A DNA stretch of 64,000 nucleotides from the NCBI RefSeq assembly GCF_003072125.1, contig NZ_QCYH01000002.1, positions 473,405-537,404 of the forward strand, given 5' to 3'. Numbering within the stretch: position 1 is the first letter of the stretch; every line of letters starts with the position of its first letter. The position numbers were made by a program, and so were the translations under genes. This stretch comes from Pelagivirga sediminicola (GTDB lineage: Bacteria > Pseudomonadota > Alphaproteobacteria > Rhodobacterales > Rhodobacteraceae). Positions 26,001-35,805 of this stretch are shown in pieces. Under the pieces are notes generated by a model. That model did no database searches and had not been told where the DNA came from. It saw nothing but the letters and a program-made list of their open reading frames with translations.

Positions 26001-26498
26001 TCAGGCTTTGCCCGGGATGCCGATGGGTCGGCCCACGCCATCAGGGCGTGGCAGCCGGTCATGAGCTTGCTGCATCGCGGCGACGTTGGCCGCGATATCG
26101 GGGGGCATGGGCGCGACGCGCGGGCCGGTCATGTCGATATGCAGCGTCAGCGATTCGGCTGTCGCCGCCAGCCACCCGTCGCGGTGATAAAGCTGCTGAA
26201 AGCTGTGAAAGCGTTTCTCGTCATGATCGAGCAGCAGGAACGCGCAGCGCACCTCGTCACCCTCGTGCAGTTCGCGCATATAGCGCACGTGAAAATCGGC
26301 GACATAGGTCGTCATTTTCCGGGTGCGCGCATAGTCGGTGCCAAAGCCGATCAGGCGATAGACATTGTCGATCCCCTCGTCGAACAGCACGTTGTAATAG
26401 GCCATGTTCAGATGGCCGTTGAAGTCGATCCATTCGGGCCGCACTTTCATCCAGTCCGACAGGGCTGGAGCGCCAAGGACGGATGCGGGCATGCTCAC
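26001..26498 (-). CDS. hotdog-fold thioesterase family protein
   Basis: This 165-residue protein has the 4HBT/hotdog pattern: [24 protein letters not shown] with the active-site aspartate and GH-N motif, then [22 protein letters not shown]. It probably cleaves an acyl-CoA thioester, possibly of the carnitine-related dehydrogenase/thioesterase branch. GTG at 26498 overlaps the gatB stop as GTGA; ATG at 26492 is the alternative. It is translationally coupled to gatB without an obvious functional link. Confidence 0.82.
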   Translation of the reverse strand: MSMPASVLGAPALSDWMKVRPEWIDFNGHLNMAYYNVLFDEGIDNVYRLIGFGTDYARTRKMTTYVADFHVRYMRELHEGDEVRCAFLLLDHDEKRFHSFQQLYHRDGWLAATAESLTLHIDMTGPRVAPMPPDIAANVAAMQQAHDRLPRPDGVGRPIGIPGKA

Positions 26499-28006
26499 AG
26501 GCCCAGCTTGGCGCTGACGATTTCGTTGACCGCCTTGGGATTGGCCTTGCCGCCGGTGGCCTTCATGGTCTGGCCGACGAACCAGCCCGCCAGTTTCGGG
26601 TTGGCCTTGGCCTTTTCCACCTGCGCGGGGTTGTCCGCGATGATCTGGTCAACCGCCGCTTCGATGGCGCCGGTATCCGTCACCTGCTTCATGCCGCGCT
26701 CTTCGACGATTTTCTCCGGATCGCCGCCTTCGGAATAGACGATCTCGAACAGATCCTTTGCGATCTTGCCGGAAATGGCGTCCGAGGCGATCAGATCCAC
26801 GATGCCGCCCAGCTGCGCGGGGCTGACGGGGCTGGTCGTGATGTCGGCGCCTTCCTTTTTCAGACGGCCGAACAGCTCGTTGATGACCCAGTTCGCCACC
26901 AGCTTGCCGTCGCGGCCGCGGGCGGCCTCCTCGAAATAGGCGGCATTGGCGACCTCGGCGGTCAGCACCGAGGCGTCATATTCCGACAGGCCGAAATCCA
27001 GCACGAAGCGCGCCTTCTTGGCGTCCGGCAACTCGGGCAGGGTCGCCGCGATCTGGTCCACCCACGCCTGCTCGATCTCAAGCGGCAAGAGGTCGGGGTC
27101 GGGAAAGTAGCGGTAATCATGCGCTTCTTCCTTGGAGCGCATGGACCGTGTTTCGTTCTTGTCGGGATCGTAAAGGCGGGTTTCCTGTACCACCTCGCCG
27201 CCGCCCTCGACCATGGCGATCTGGCGGCGCGCCTCGACCTCGATCGCGGCCTGGATGAAGCGCATGGAGTTCATGTTCTTGATCTCGCAGCGGGTGCCCA
27301 AGTGGCTGAAATCCTGCGTTTCCTGATATTTCTCATACTGGCCGGGGCGGCAGATGCTGACATTCACGTCCGCGCGCAGGTTGCCGTTCTGCATGTTGCC
27401 GTCGCAGGTGCCCAGGTAGCGCAGGATCTGGCGCATCTTCAGCACATAGGCCGCCGCCTCCTCGGGGCCGCGAATGTCGGGGCGGCTGACGATCTCCATC
27501 AGGCAGACGCCGGTGCGGTTCAGGTCAACAAAGGACATGTTGGGGTCCATGTCGTGGATCGACTTGCCCGCGTCCTGCTCCATGTGAATGCGCTCGATCC
27601 GCACGAGCCGCGCGATGCCCGGCTCCATGTCCACGAGGATCTCGCCCTCGCCGACGATGGGATGATAGAGCTGGCTGATCTGGTAGCCCTGCGGCAGGTC
27701 GGGGTAGAAGTAATTCTTGCGGTCGAAGGCCGATTTCAGGTTGATCTGCGCCTTCAGGCCCAGCCCCGTGCGCACCGCCTGTTCGATGCAGAACTCGTTG
27801 ATGACGGGCAGCATGCCGGGCATGGCCGCGTCGATGAACGAGACGTTCGAATTCGGCTCGGCGCCGAAGCGCGTCGAGGCGCCCGAGAAGAGCTTGGCGT
27901 TCGAGGCCACCTGCGCGTGCACCTCCATGCCGATGACCAGTTCCCAGTCGTGCCTGGCGCCGACGATCACGCGGGGTTTTGGCGGCTCATATGTCAGGTC
28001 CAGCAT
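26495..28006 (-). CDS. gatB: aspartyl/glutamyl-tRNA amidotransferase subunit B
   Basis: This 503-residue kinase/carrier subunit of the GatCAB complex converts mischarged Glu-tRNAGln or Asp-tRNAAsn to the amidated form. Recognisable blocks are [12 protein letters not shown] at the N-terminus, [31 protein letters not shown], the METAL-like EMEPGIARL variant ([27 protein letters not shown] region) and [16 protein letters not shown] GatB/YqeY tail (about 355-503) follows. The length is standard. The gatA and gatC genes are not in this window. Confidence 0.95.
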   Translation of the reverse strand: MLDLTYEPPKPRVIVGARHDWELVIGMEVHAQVASNAKLFSGASTRFGAEPNSNVSFIDAAMPGMLPVINEFCIEQAVRTGLGLKAQINLKSAFDRKNYFYPDLPQGYQISQLYHPIVGEGEILVDMEPGIARLVRIERIHMEQDAGKSIHDMDPNMSFVDLNRTGVCLMEIVSRPDIRGPEEAAAYVLKMRQILRYLGTCDGNMQNGNLRADVNVSICRPGQYEKYQETQDFSHLGTRCEIKNMNSMRFIQAAIEVEARRQIAMVEGGGEVVQETRLYDPDKNETRSMRSKEEAHDYRYFPDPDLLPLEIEQAWVDQIAATLPELPDAKKARFVLDFGLSEYDASVLTAEVANAAYFEEAARGRDGKLVANWVINELFGRLKKEGADITTSPVSPAQLGGIVDLIASDAISGKIAKDLFEIVYSEGGDPEKIVEERGMKQVTDTGAIEAAVDQIIADNPAQVEKAKANPKLAGWFVGQTMKATGGKANPKAVNEIVSAKLGL

Positions 28007-28079
28007 GGCAGGCGTCCTTTGGCTCAGATGCCACGCGTTCTAGGGCAGCGCGCCCGCTGGGGCAAGAGGCGCAGGCGGC

Positions 28080-29348
28080 TCAGATCGACGGCAACCGGTA
28101 CATTCCCGCGGGCGAGAAGGCGATGGAGTCGCCCCCGGCGATATCGTCGGCAAATTGCGCGGCGATGGCGCGCAGGGCGGTTTGCCGGCCCTCGCTGATC
28201 AGCGCGCGCCGCGAGGGCAGCGGGGACGCGCCGGGCCGGCGCAGCGCCTGGGTCCAGATCAGCGGATGCAGCTCGTGCAGGTGATCGCGCAGGATCCAGT
28301 CAAGGCACCCCTGAAGGCGCGCGCGCGCCATGCGCGCCGCCTCGGGCTCGGCCGGATCGCCGCGCAGCGTGACGGCGCAGAACGCGGCCAGCAGGTTGGC
28401 AGTGTGCTGGTCGGGGCTTCGGCGCAGGATGTCGCGCAGCCCGTCGATGAAAAACGCCGTATCCACCATCGCCAGCGCACCGTGATCCAGCGCCAGAGCG
28501 TCGAGATAGACCCACGGATAGGCGCCCGCGCCCCATATGTCGCCCGTGCGCGCGGCGGTCCGGCGCGCCTCCAGCTCCAGCAGGCGATAGCTGCCTTGCC
28601 GCTCGGGCAGAAGGGCCACGCCCAGCGCGCGCATGTGGCGCGGGCTGGCCGGATCCAGATCGATCAGATCCTCGAAATGATCGGCGATGGACGCTTCCTG
28701 CCGGTCCTGCGCGCCGACCATCAGCGCGCATTGCGCAGCCGCCAGCGAGGGCGCGTTCTCGGCAAAGCCGCAATGCGGATCGAGGATGTCGGCCGCGCGC
28801 GCAAGATGGCGCGCGGCCTGCGCCACCGCGGCGGCCGCGTCGCCGCGCGGCGGCGCCCCCCGCCAAGCCCAGGCCAGATCCACATGCGCCAGCGCCACGA
28901 CCAGCGCGATGGCATAGTCGCCCGCGAATTCCGCGCCGACCGCCTCAAGCGCATCGATGCCGTCGGGCGCGGGCGCCGCGCCGTCATGCAGCGCATCCTC
29001 GGCCGCCGCTACCACGTCGCTGCGCGCGCCGAAGGCCAGCAGCAAGGCGCCCGATTCGCCCCCGGGTGTCGCGGCGCGGGTGCTGTCGGCCTCGCGGATG
29101 CGGCGGCCCAGCTCTTCCCACATCTCCTGGCGGGCGAGTTTCAATCCGCAATCCTGATAGGAGGCGCGCGCCATTTCCTCGTCCGTGACCGGCATCGAGG
29201 GCAGGATGATGCGGCGGCTGAGCGTTTCAAGATCGGGCTTGGGCGCCGCGACCGGGGCGTGGCGGCGGGGCAGGCGGCGCAGGCGGGTGCTGAAGCGGGA
29301 GAAAAGATGTGACACGGGGGACAGGAGCCTTCTTGGAGATCGGGACAT
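28080..29348 (-). CDS. conserved hypothetical protein, helical and alanine-rich
   Basis: I do not recognise a family. The product is about 422 residues from ATG 29348 (an in-frame ATG at 29381 would add 11). A basic N-terminus (RRLLSPVSHLFSRFSTRLRRLPRRH) is followed by a soluble, alanine-rich helical body with TPR-like spacing, for example ALLLAFGARSDVVAAAEDAL and AVAQAARHLARAADILDPHC. No signal peptide, catalytic motif or membrane segment is obvious. It is divergent from the transglycosylase gene at 29502. Codon use matches neighbouring genes, so it is probably a real lineage-specific gene. Confidence 0.7.
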   Translation of the reverse strand: MSRSPRRLLSPVSHLFSRFSTRLRRLPRRHAPVAAPKPDLETLSRRIILPSMPVTDEEMARASYQDCGLKLARQEMWEELGRRIREADSTRAATPGGESGALLLAFGARSDVVAAAEDALHDGAAPAPDGIDALEAVGAEFAGDYAIALVVALAHVDLAWAWRGAPPRGDAAAAVAQAARHLARAADILDPHCGFAENAPSLAAAQCALMVGAQDRQEASIADHFEDLIDLDPASPRHMRALGVALLPERQGSYRLLELEARRTAARTGDIWGAGAYPWVYLDALALDHGALAMVDTAFFIDGLRDILRRSPDQHTANLLAAFCAVTLRGDPAEPEAARMARARLQGCLDWILRDHLHELHPLIWTQALRRPGASPLPSRRALISEGRQTALRAIAAQFADDIAGGDSIAFSPAGMYRLPSI

Positions 29349-29501
29349 CCTAGATCTGGACAGGCAATCGGGCCAAATCATGTCACGGCTGCGGAGAAGC
29401 GGTGGACAATCGTTAATGTCGGCAAGGTCCCGCCGATGCGGGCGCCAATCTTCGCCGGGCGGCGGGATTGCCAGCCCCCCGGTTTTCGGCGATCATACGC
29501 T

Positions 29502-30188
29502 ATGAAATGGCTGCCGACATGTTTGCTGATCGCCGCGCTGGGCATGCCCAATCCGCCCGGCGCCGCGGCCGAAACCCTGCAAACGACGCGCCCGCCCGCG
29601 GGCAGTGTGCCGGTGCCGGACGCGCGCTGGGATCATCGCCCGTCGGGCGCCGAATGGACGCGCGAGGCGCTCGATGCGCTGGCCCGGCATGGCGCGCCGC
29701 TTGTGAACTCAACGCCGCGGGATATCGCCGCGTGGTGCCCCGGCTACGTGTCGGCGGATGCGGCGCGGCGGCGGGCGTTCTGGGTGGGGTTCCTGTCGGC
29801 GCTGGCCAAGTATGAAAGCACCTATCGCGCCCGCGCCGTGGGTGGCGGAGGGCTGTGGTTCGGGCTGCTTCAGATCCTGCCGGGCACCGCGCGCAGCTAT
29901 GGCTGCAAGGCGCGGTCCGGCAGCGCGCTGACCGACGGGGGCGACAATCTGAGCTGTGCGATCCGGATCATGGCGCGGACCGTGACGCGTGACCGCGCGA
30001 TTGCGCTGAATGACGGCCGCTGGCGCGGCGTGGCGGCCGATTGGGGGCCGCTGCGCGACGAGGGCAAGCGCGCCGAGATGGCCAGATGGCTGCGCGGGCA
30101 GAACTACTGCTCGCTCACCCGCTCGCTGCGCCCGCAGCCGCGCCCGGTCTCGATCGACGCGCGCCGCGCGGGCAGGGCGGCGCGCTGA
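29502..30188 (+). CDS. exported lytic transglycosylase-like protein (SLT fold)
   Basis: This 228-residue protein has a signal peptide of about 24 residues (LIAALGMPNPPGAAA). The SLT-like domain (about 90-185) has the catalytic glutamate E105 in LAKYESTYRARA and the GLLQILPGTARSYGC segment that replaces the usual 'GLMQ' motif. It would cleave peptidoglycan glycan strands in the periplasm. Cysteines C79, C135 and later ones may form disulfides. It converges with pepN. Confidence 0.85.
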   Translation: MKWLPTCLLIAALGMPNPPGAAAETLQTTRPPAGSVPVPDARWDHRPSGAEWTREALDALARHGAPLVNSTPRDIAAWCPGYVSADAARRRAFWVGFLSALAKYESTYRARAVGGGGLWFGLLQILPGTARSYGCKARSGSALTDGGDNLSCAIRIMARTVTRDRAIALNDGRWRGVAADWGPLRDEGKRAEMARWLRGQNYCSLTRSLRPQPRPVSIDARRAGRAAR

Positions 30189-30197
30189 GCCGGCGCG

Positions 30198-32750
30198 TCA
30201 GGTCTTGAGGATGCGCCCCACCATCTCGGCAGTGTCGCGGCTCAGCCCCGGCTGGCTTGCGATGCGCTCGAGCTGCGCACGGATAAGCGCCTGCCGCTCC
30301 GCATCATAGCGCCGCCATGTCTCGAAGGCCGAGCACATGCGCGCGGTCGTCTGCGGGTTCAGCGGATCCAGCTTGATCAGCCAATCGGCCAGCAGGGCGT
30401 ATCCCTTGCCGGAGGCATGATGAAATCCGGCGGGCGATCCGGCCAGCGCGCCCAGAACGGCGCGAAAGCGGTTGGGGTTTTTCATCGTGAAATCAGGGTG
30501 CTGCGTCAGCCGCGCGGCCACATCGGCGGTGTCCTGGGGTGCGGCAAGGCTGACCTGCAGGCCGAACCATTTGTCGATCACCAGCCGGTCGTCCTGCCAC
30601 TGGTCGTAGAAAAGGCCAAGGGCCAGATCGCCCGCCCCCGCCTGCACAAGGCACCCCAGCGCGCCAAGCTGCTGGGTCATGTTGCCCGCCGCGTCATACT
30701 GCGCCTGCGCCGCCGCGCCGCCATCGCGGCGCGAGATCATCGCCAGCGCGGCATTGGCCAGCGCCCGCGCGCCGGACTGCCCGGCATCTGGGCGATAGGG
30801 CGCATCCACCTGATACTGCGCATATAGCTGCCGCGCGGTGTCCTCCATCGCTTCGGCGCGCGCATCCTTCAGCGTCTCCAGCGCGTCATAGATCGCCTGC
30901 GGGTCGGGCGTGCCGCCGCCATCGGCAACCGCCTGCGCCAGATCGTCCTGACTGGGCAGGCCCAGCGCCAGCGCACGAAACGCCGGATCCAGATCCGCAT
31001 CGCGTGCCATCGTCTGCACCGCCTCCAGATAGGCCGGATCGGGCGCGGTGCCGCCCTCGATCATCGCCAGAAGGCCCGACCGCGCCAGCGCGCGACCGGA
31101 TTCCCATTTGTTGAACGGATCGGTGTCATGGGCCAGCAGGAACGCGCGTTCGGCATCATTGGTGGCGCGCTCCAGGATCACGGGCGCCGAGAATTCGCGC
31201 AGGATCGACGGAATGGGGTGCGCCGCCAATCCGGCGAAGTCAAAGCTCTGCTCGGCCTCGGTCATCTCCAGCGTCACCGTCTTTTGCACCTCGCCGCCAT
31301 TCTGGCCCAAGAGGCCCACCTTGATCGGAATCACGCGCGGCGGCTTGTCGTCCTGCCCCGGTGTCGGCGGGGTTTGCTGTTTGAAATGAAGGGTATAGGT
31401 GCCGTCCCTGAAGTCATCCGTCACCGACAGGCGCGGGGTTCCGGCATCGGTATACCACCGCTTGAACTGCGCCAGATCGCGGCCGGTGACATCCTCGAAC
31501 ACCTTGAGCCAGTCCTCGATGGTGCAGGCTTGCCCGTCATGGCGCTTGAAATAAAGCGTCAGCGCCTTGGCCCATGCCTCGTCGCCGACCAGCGTCTTGA
31601 GCATGCCGATAACCTCGGCGCCTTTCTCATAGACTGTTGCGGTATAGAAATTGTTGATCTCGACAAAGGATTCGGGCCGCACGGGATGCGCGAGCGGCCC
31701 GTTATCCTCGCGGAACTGGCGCGCGCGCAGGGCGATCACGTCCTCGATCCGCTTGACCGGCGCGCTGCGCATGTCGGCGGTGAACTCGGCGTCGCGGAAG
31801 ACGGTCAGCCCCTCTTTCAGGCACAGCTGGAACCAGTCGCGGCAGGTGATGCGGTTGCCGGTCCAGTTGTGGAAATACTCATGCGCGATGATCGCCTCGA
31901 TCCGCTCGAAATTGGCGTCGGTCGAGGTTTCGGGGCTGGCCAGAACCGCGGAGGAGTTGAAGATGTTCAGCCCCTTGTTTTCCATCGCGCCCATGTTGAA
32001 ATCATCGACCGCGACGATGTTGAACAGGTCCAGATCGTATTCGCGGCCATATACCTCTTCGTCCCAGCGCATCGAATCCTTCAGCGCCTGCATGCCGAAG
32101 GCGCATTTGCCCTCGTCGCCGGGGCGCACCCAGATGTTCAGCTCGACCTCGCGGCCCGACATGGTGGTGAAGCTGCCCGGATGATTGACCAGCCGCCCGG
32201 CGACCAGCGCAAAGAGATAGGCCGGTTTCGGCCACGGGTCATGCCATTCGGCAAAGCCGTCACCGGCCGCCACCGGGTTGCCGTTGGACAGCATCACCGG
32301 CTCGCCGCCCTCGATGCGCACGTCGAACACGGCCATCACGTCGGGGCGGTCCGGGTAATAGGTGATCTTGCGGAAACCCTCGGCCTCGCATTGGGTGCAA
32401 TACATGCCGCTGGACATATAGAGCCCCTCCAGCGCCGTGTTGGCCGAGGGGTTGATCTCGACCTCCGCCTCCCAGACGAAGGCACCGTCCGACACGGCGC
32501 AGGTCAGGCCGTGCGGCGTGACATCGGGCTTGACCGGCGTGCCGTCGATACGGGCGGAAATCAGCGTCATGTTCTCGCCGTCCAGCGCGAAATCGCGCGC
32601 CGCCGCGTCCGGATTGGGCGCGAAGGTGATGCGGCTGAGCACACGCGTGCGCGTCGGATCAAGGCGAAAGGTCAGGTGCACGTCCCGCACCAGCCAGTTC
32701 GGCGGCGTATAGTCGGACAGATGAACGGTCTGCGGGGCGGCGTCTTGCAT
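30198..32750 (-). CDS. pepN: aminopeptidase N
   Basis: This 850-residue M1 metallopeptidase removes N-terminal residues from peptides. GAMEN (254-258) binds the free N-terminus. HEYFH (290-294) with E313 in LKEGLTVFRD binds zinc. A DUF3458-like Ig domain and a C-terminal helical domain follow, as in E. coli PepN. The start is ATG 32750, preceded by AAAGGA; longer readings are implausible. It is divergent from the small membrane protein gene at 32875. Confidence 0.95.
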   Translation of the reverse strand: MQDAAPQTVHLSDYTPPNWLVRDVHLTFRLDPTRTRVLSRITFAPNPDAAARDFALDGENMTLISARIDGTPVKPDVTPHGLTCAVSDGAFVWEAEVEINPSANTALEGLYMSSGMYCTQCEAEGFRKITYYPDRPDVMAVFDVRIEGGEPVMLSNGNPVAAGDGFAEWHDPWPKPAYLFALVAGRLVNHPGSFTTMSGREVELNIWVRPGDEGKCAFGMQALKDSMRWDEEVYGREYDLDLFNIVAVDDFNMGAMENKGLNIFNSSAVLASPETSTDANFERIEAIIAHEYFHNWTGNRITCRDWFQLCLKEGLTVFRDAEFTADMRSAPVKRIEDVIALRARQFREDNGPLAHPVRPESFVEINNFYTATVYEKGAEVIGMLKTLVGDEAWAKALTLYFKRHDGQACTIEDWLKVFEDVTGRDLAQFKRWYTDAGTPRLSVTDDFRDGTYTLHFKQQTPPTPGQDDKPPRVIPIKVGLLGQNGGEVQKTVTLEMTEAEQSFDFAGLAAHPIPSILREFSAPVILERATNDAERAFLLAHDTDPFNKWESGRALARSGLLAMIEGGTAPDPAYLEAVQTMARDADLDPAFRALALGLPSQDDLAQAVADGGGTPDPQAIYDALETLKDARAEAMEDTARQLYAQYQVDAPYRPDAGQSGARALANAALAMISRRDGGAAAQAQYDAAGNMTQQLGALGCLVQAGAGDLALGLFYDQWQDDRLVIDKWFGLQVSLAAPQDTADVAARLTQHPDFTMKNPNRFRAVLGALAGSPAGFHHASGKGYALLADWLIKLDPLNPQTTARMCSAFETWRRYDAERQALIRAQLERIASQPGLSRDTAEMVGRILKT

Positions 32751-32874
32751 GATGCATCCTTTTCGGGTCGGAACCTCTGGGCTGCGCCAAGAGTTAGGGA
32801 CATACGCAAGGGCCTTCAATGCCCTTCTGCCGCGCGTCCGCCCGCGCGCGGCCCCAGAAACGGAGGAGTTCCCC

Positions 32875-33150
32875 ATGTCTGCACCCGATACCAATACCGA
32901 AGCGAAGAAAGCCGCCCACAAGACGCCGATCGCCGGGATGATCGCCGTTGTCGTCTTTGCGATCGTGCTGCTGTTCGTGTTGGTCGCGTGGCTGAGCTAC
33001 GCAGGCAACGCACCCGACGAGAGCGGCGGCGTGGAAGACGGCATTAGCACTCAGGTGACGGATGACGCCGAAGTGACGGATGACGCAGAGTCGGCAACCG
33101 AAAGCGCGCCCGCAGAGGACGCGGCGCCTGCGCAGACGGACGCCGAGTAA
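32875..33150 (+). CDS. small single-pass membrane protein
   Basis: This 91-residue protein has a short basic N-terminus (EAKKAAHKTPIAG), one transmembrane segment at about 21-44 (GMIAVVVFAIVLLFVLVAWL) and an acidic, alanine-rich tail with a duplicated VTDDAE motif and many glutamates. CGGAGGAG supports the ATG at 32875. The family is unknown. The acidic tail is probably periplasmic and disordered. It sits 16 bases before the DUF2256 gene. Confidence 0.7.
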   Translation: MSAPDTNTEAKKAAHKTPIAGMIAVVVFAIVLLFVLVAWLSYAGNAPDESGGVEDGISTQVTDDAEVTDDAESATESAPAEDAAPAQTDAE

Positions 33151-33166
33151 CCACGTCGGTGCCGTG

Positions 33167-33340
33167 GTGACGCATCGGTCCAAGGCCGATCTGCCGACAA
33201 AGACCTGCATGACATGCGGGCGCCCGTTCACGTGGCGCCGCAAGTGGGCGGATGTCTGGAAGGACGTCCGCCATTGCAGCGAGCGGTGCCGCCGCAACCG
33301 CGTAAAGGCGGGCAGAGGGGTGAGCGGCGCACGGCAATGA
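33167..33340 (+). CDS. DUF2256 zinc-ribbon-like small protein
   Basis: This 57-residue protein has the DUF2256 signature: HRSKADLPTKTCMTCGRP, FTWRRKWADVW, then VRHCSERCRRNR. Four cysteines in two CxxC-like pairs should bind zinc. The gene begins at GTG (33167, or GTG 33164), missed by ATG-only calling. Members are often encoded near cryptochrome/photolyase genes, which are not seen here. The function is unknown. Confidence 0.8.
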   Translation: MTHRSKADLPTKTCMTCGRPFTWRRKWADVWKDVRHCSERCRRNRVKAGRGVSGARQ

Positions 33341-33405
33341 GGGGTTGAAATATCGCTCTGCCGCGTCAAGATGATGGGTGGTTCATTCAGAAAACGCGGG
33401 CCTCT

Positions 33406-34185
33406 ATGCGACGACCCATTCTTGGTATCATCGGCAATCAATACGTGATCGAAGACCGGTATCCGGTTCATGCGGTGGGGCGCATGAACCTGGATGCCGC
33501 GGCGCATGTCGCGGGCGGCATGCCTTACGTCATCGCCGCCGATCCGGCTCTGGTCAGCGTCGAGGAATTGATGGAGGTCTGCGACGGCTTCATCCTGACC
33601 GGCGGCAGGGCGAATGTGCATCCCGATACATATGGCGAGCTGCCGACCGAGGCGCATGGCGCCTTTGACCCGGCGCGCGATGCGATCACACTGCCACTGG
33701 TGCGGGCCTGCGTCGAGGCGGGCCAGCCCATTCTGGGATTGTGCCGGGGATTTCAGGAAATCAACGTCGCCATGGGCGGCACGCTCTATCCCGAAATCCG
33801 CGATCTGCCGGGGCGCGACAATCACCGCATGCCGCCCGATGGCACGCTGGAGGAACAGTTTGCTTTGCGCCACGCGGTGACCTTCGACGAGGGCGGGGTA
33901 TTTCACCGCCTGATGGGCACGCGTCAGGTGATGACCAACACGCTGCACGGGCAGGGTATCAAGACGCCCGGCGCGCGGATCGTTATCGAAGGGCATGCCC
34001 CGGACGGCACCGCCGAGGCGATCCATGTCAGTGGCGCCCCCGGCTTTGCGCTGGCGGTGCAGTGGCATCCTGAGTGGAACGCGGCCCACGATCCGGTGTC
34101 GCGCCCGCTGTTCGAGGCGTTCGGCATCGCCGCGCGGCATTGGGCGGCAGGGCATGGGCCGGTGCCTGCGCTGAAATCCGCGTGA
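33406..34185 (+). CDS. puuD: gamma-glutamyl-gamma-aminobutyrate hydrolase family protein (peptidase C26)
   Basis: This 259-residue class I amidotransferase-fold hydrolase is of the PuuD type, which releases GABA from gamma-glutamyl-GABA in the last step of the Puu route. The nucleophile is C113 (LGLCRGFQEINVAMGG), and the dyad H221/E223 is in VQWHPEWN. The N-terminal GIIGNQYVI and the ILTGGRANVHPDTY loop fit the family. It is about 28 kb from the ligase/oxidase cluster, so it would complete that route in trans. Confidence 0.88.
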   Translation: MRRPILGIIGNQYVIEDRYPVHAVGRMNLDAAAHVAGGMPYVIAADPALVSVEELMEVCDGFILTGGRANVHPDTYGELPTEAHGAFDPARDAITLPLVRACVEAGQPILGLCRGFQEINVAMGGTLYPEIRDLPGRDNHRMPPDGTLEEQFALRHAVTFDEGGVFHRLMGTRQVMTNTLHGQGIKTPGARIVIEGHAPDGTAEAIHVSGAPGFALAVQWHPEWNAAHDPVSRPLFEAFGIAARHWAAGHGPVPALKSA

Positions 34186-34225
34186 CAGCGGCAGGCATCT
34201 GCGCTTGTGGCGCGTGCCGGAATTT

Positions 34226-34249
34226 GGGTATTTGACCCAAGAAAAAGGC
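34226..34249. repeat. Rhodobacteraceae-type intergenic repeat, copy 2 (tail only)
   Basis: A 24-base segment beginning GGGTATTTGACCC matches the tail of the element at 13934-13957 at 21 positions. The hairpin half is absent, so this copy looks truncated or diverged. It lies in the 220-base gap after the PuuD-like gene. Confidence 0.55.
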
Positions 34250-34405
34250 AGTGGCGCGGCAATTGGCCCTGTCCGCGGCTGCGGCGTGGGGGATGGTCAC
34301 ACGGCGGCGGCGGCGCTATGAGGTTCCGGATCCACCGAATGTCTCGAAGTCGCGGCGCTGCGCCCTATATCGAGCGTTCGGGCAGCCAAACAGGCGCGAG
34401 GCGCG

Positions 34406-34870
34406 ATGCATCCTGAACCACCCACTCCGGGCGAAGCGGACGGCGATCCGGCGGGCGCCGAGCATGTCGGCGCGCCTGCCGAAGCGCCGATCCCGGCGGG
34501 CGGGCCGGTTTTGCGCGCGCTCTGGATTTGCGTGGGCGCGATATCGCTGGCGCTGGGCGCCATCGGTGTGATCCTGCCGCTTTTGCCGACCACGCCTTTC
34601 ATCCTGCTGGCAGCCTTCGCCTTTGCCCGCAGCGCGCCGCGCCTGCGCGCGCGTCTGGCCGCAAGCCGCGTCTTCGGGCCGATCATCGACGATTGGGAGG
34701 CGCATGGCGTCATCGCGCCGCGCTACAAGATGATGGCCTGCGGCGCGATGGTGCTGGTGCTTTTGGGTTCAGTGCTGGGCGGTCTGGCATGGCGGCTGAT
34801 CGGGATTCAGGCGCTCTTCATGTCCGGCGCGGCCATCTATGTGCTGAGCAGGCCCTCGGGCAAGAAGTGA
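34406..34870 (+). CDS. YbaN/DUF454 family inner-membrane protein
   Basis: This 154-residue protein has three or so hydrophobic segments. The core GAIGVILPLLPTTPFILLAAFAFARSAPRLR is the DUF454 hallmark, followed by FGPIIDDWEAHGVIAPRYK and a C-terminal hydrophobic pair. The first 30 residues are proline/alanine-rich and not part of the family. GAGG five bases upstream supports the ATG at 34406. The function of the family is not established. Confidence 0.88.
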   Translation: MHPEPPTPGEADGDPAGAEHVGAPAEAPIPAGGPVLRALWICVGAISLALGAIGVILPLLPTTPFILLAAFAFARSAPRLRARLAASRVFGPIIDDWEAHGVIAPRYKMMACGAMVLVLLGSVLGGLAWRLIGIQALFMSGAAIYVLSRPSGKK

Positions 34871-34884
34871 CGCGGCGCCCGCCG

Positions 34885-35616
34885 TCAGACGTGCTGGCCG
34901 CCATTCACGTCAATCGAGGCGCCGTTGACATAGGATGCCTCGGGCGAGCACAGAAAGAGCACTACGCGCGCGACTTCCTCGGACTGGCCGAGGCGGCGCA
35001 GGGGGATGGTGCGGGTGATTTCCTCGGTGCCGGGCGACAGGATCTCGGTCTCGATCTCGCCGGGGGTGACCATGTTGGTGCGGATGCCGCGCGGCCCGAA
35101 CTCCGCCGCCGCCTCGCGCGTCAGGGCGGCCAGCGCGGCCTTGGAGCAGGCATAGGCCGCCCCCGCGAAAGGATGCACGCGGCTGCCGACGATCGAGCCG
35201 ACATTGACGACGCAGCCCTGGGCCTGCTGAAGCTCGGGCATCAGATCGCGCATCAGCGCGGCGGGGCCGATCAGGTTGACGTTCAGCACCTGGTGCCAGA
35301 CCTCGTCGGCGGTGGCGGCGATGCCCATCCGCGTGCCGCGCTCGCCCTTGGGCGAGATGCCCGCATTGTTGACGATGGCGCCAAGGCCCGTGCCGCCCAG
35401 CGCCTTGCGCACCCGTGCCACCAGATCACCGCGGGCGGCGGGATCGGCCAGATCGCCCTGAAAATGATCGGTGTCGCCGGCGTGCCAGGGGCAGCGGCTG
35501 TCGAATGCGGTGCGCGATACGGTCAGCACGCGCCAGCCGGCCGCCTGAAACGATTTCACCGTCGCGTGTCCGATGCCCCGGCTTGCGCCGGTCAGCAGAA
35601 GTGTCCTGTTGGTCAT
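34885..35616 (-). CDS. short-chain dehydrogenase/reductase (first of two)
   Basis: This 243-residue classical SDR has the cofactor motif TGASRGIG at 9-16, NNAG near 83-86, the catalytic serine region VNVGSIVG, and Y155/K159 in YACSK. An unusual feature is the loss of the residues that normally follow NADP-binding R/K motifs, so the NAD/NADP preference is unclear. GGAGGG precedes the ATG at 35616. It is divergent from the kinase/phospho-lyase/SDR operon, with which it probably shares a pathway. Confidence 0.88.
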   Translation of the reverse strand: MTNRTLLLTGASRGIGHATVKSFQAAGWRVLTVSRTAFDSRCPWHAGDTDHFQGDLADPAARGDLVARVRKALGGTGLGAIVNNAGISPKGERGTRMGIAATADEVWHQVLNVNLIGPAALMRDLMPELQQAQGCVVNVGSIVGSRVHPFAGAAYACSKAALAALTREAAAEFGPRGIRTNMVTPGEIETEILSPGTEEITRTIPLRRLGQSEEVARVVLFLCSPEASYVNGASIDVNGGQHV

Positions 35617-35639
35617 GGGGTCCCTCCGGGCGTCGGGAT

Positions 35640-35669
35640 TACTAGTAGGCCGCCGGGCGGCGGTGTCAA
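35640..35669 (-). promoter_or_regulatory. sigma-70-type promoter of the divergent SDR, with palindromic -10
   Basis: On the minus strand TTGACA (35669-35664) and TACTAG (35647-35642) are 16 bases apart, placed 26 bases upstream of the SDR start. The -10 overlaps the 8-base palindrome TACTAGTA (35640-35647), a sequence rare in such GC-rich DNA, which may be an operator. Confidence 0.5.
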
Positions 35670-35805
35670 CGGGGCGACGCGCGTCAGGCATAGGGCCGCC
35701 CGGGCGAAGGATGGCGGGCCTGTGCGCCGGGCAACCTGTTTGCCATCGCCGCGCCGCCGGTTCAGTATCCGGGTCTCCGCCGGTATTGATCAGGGATGCG
35801 CCGCG

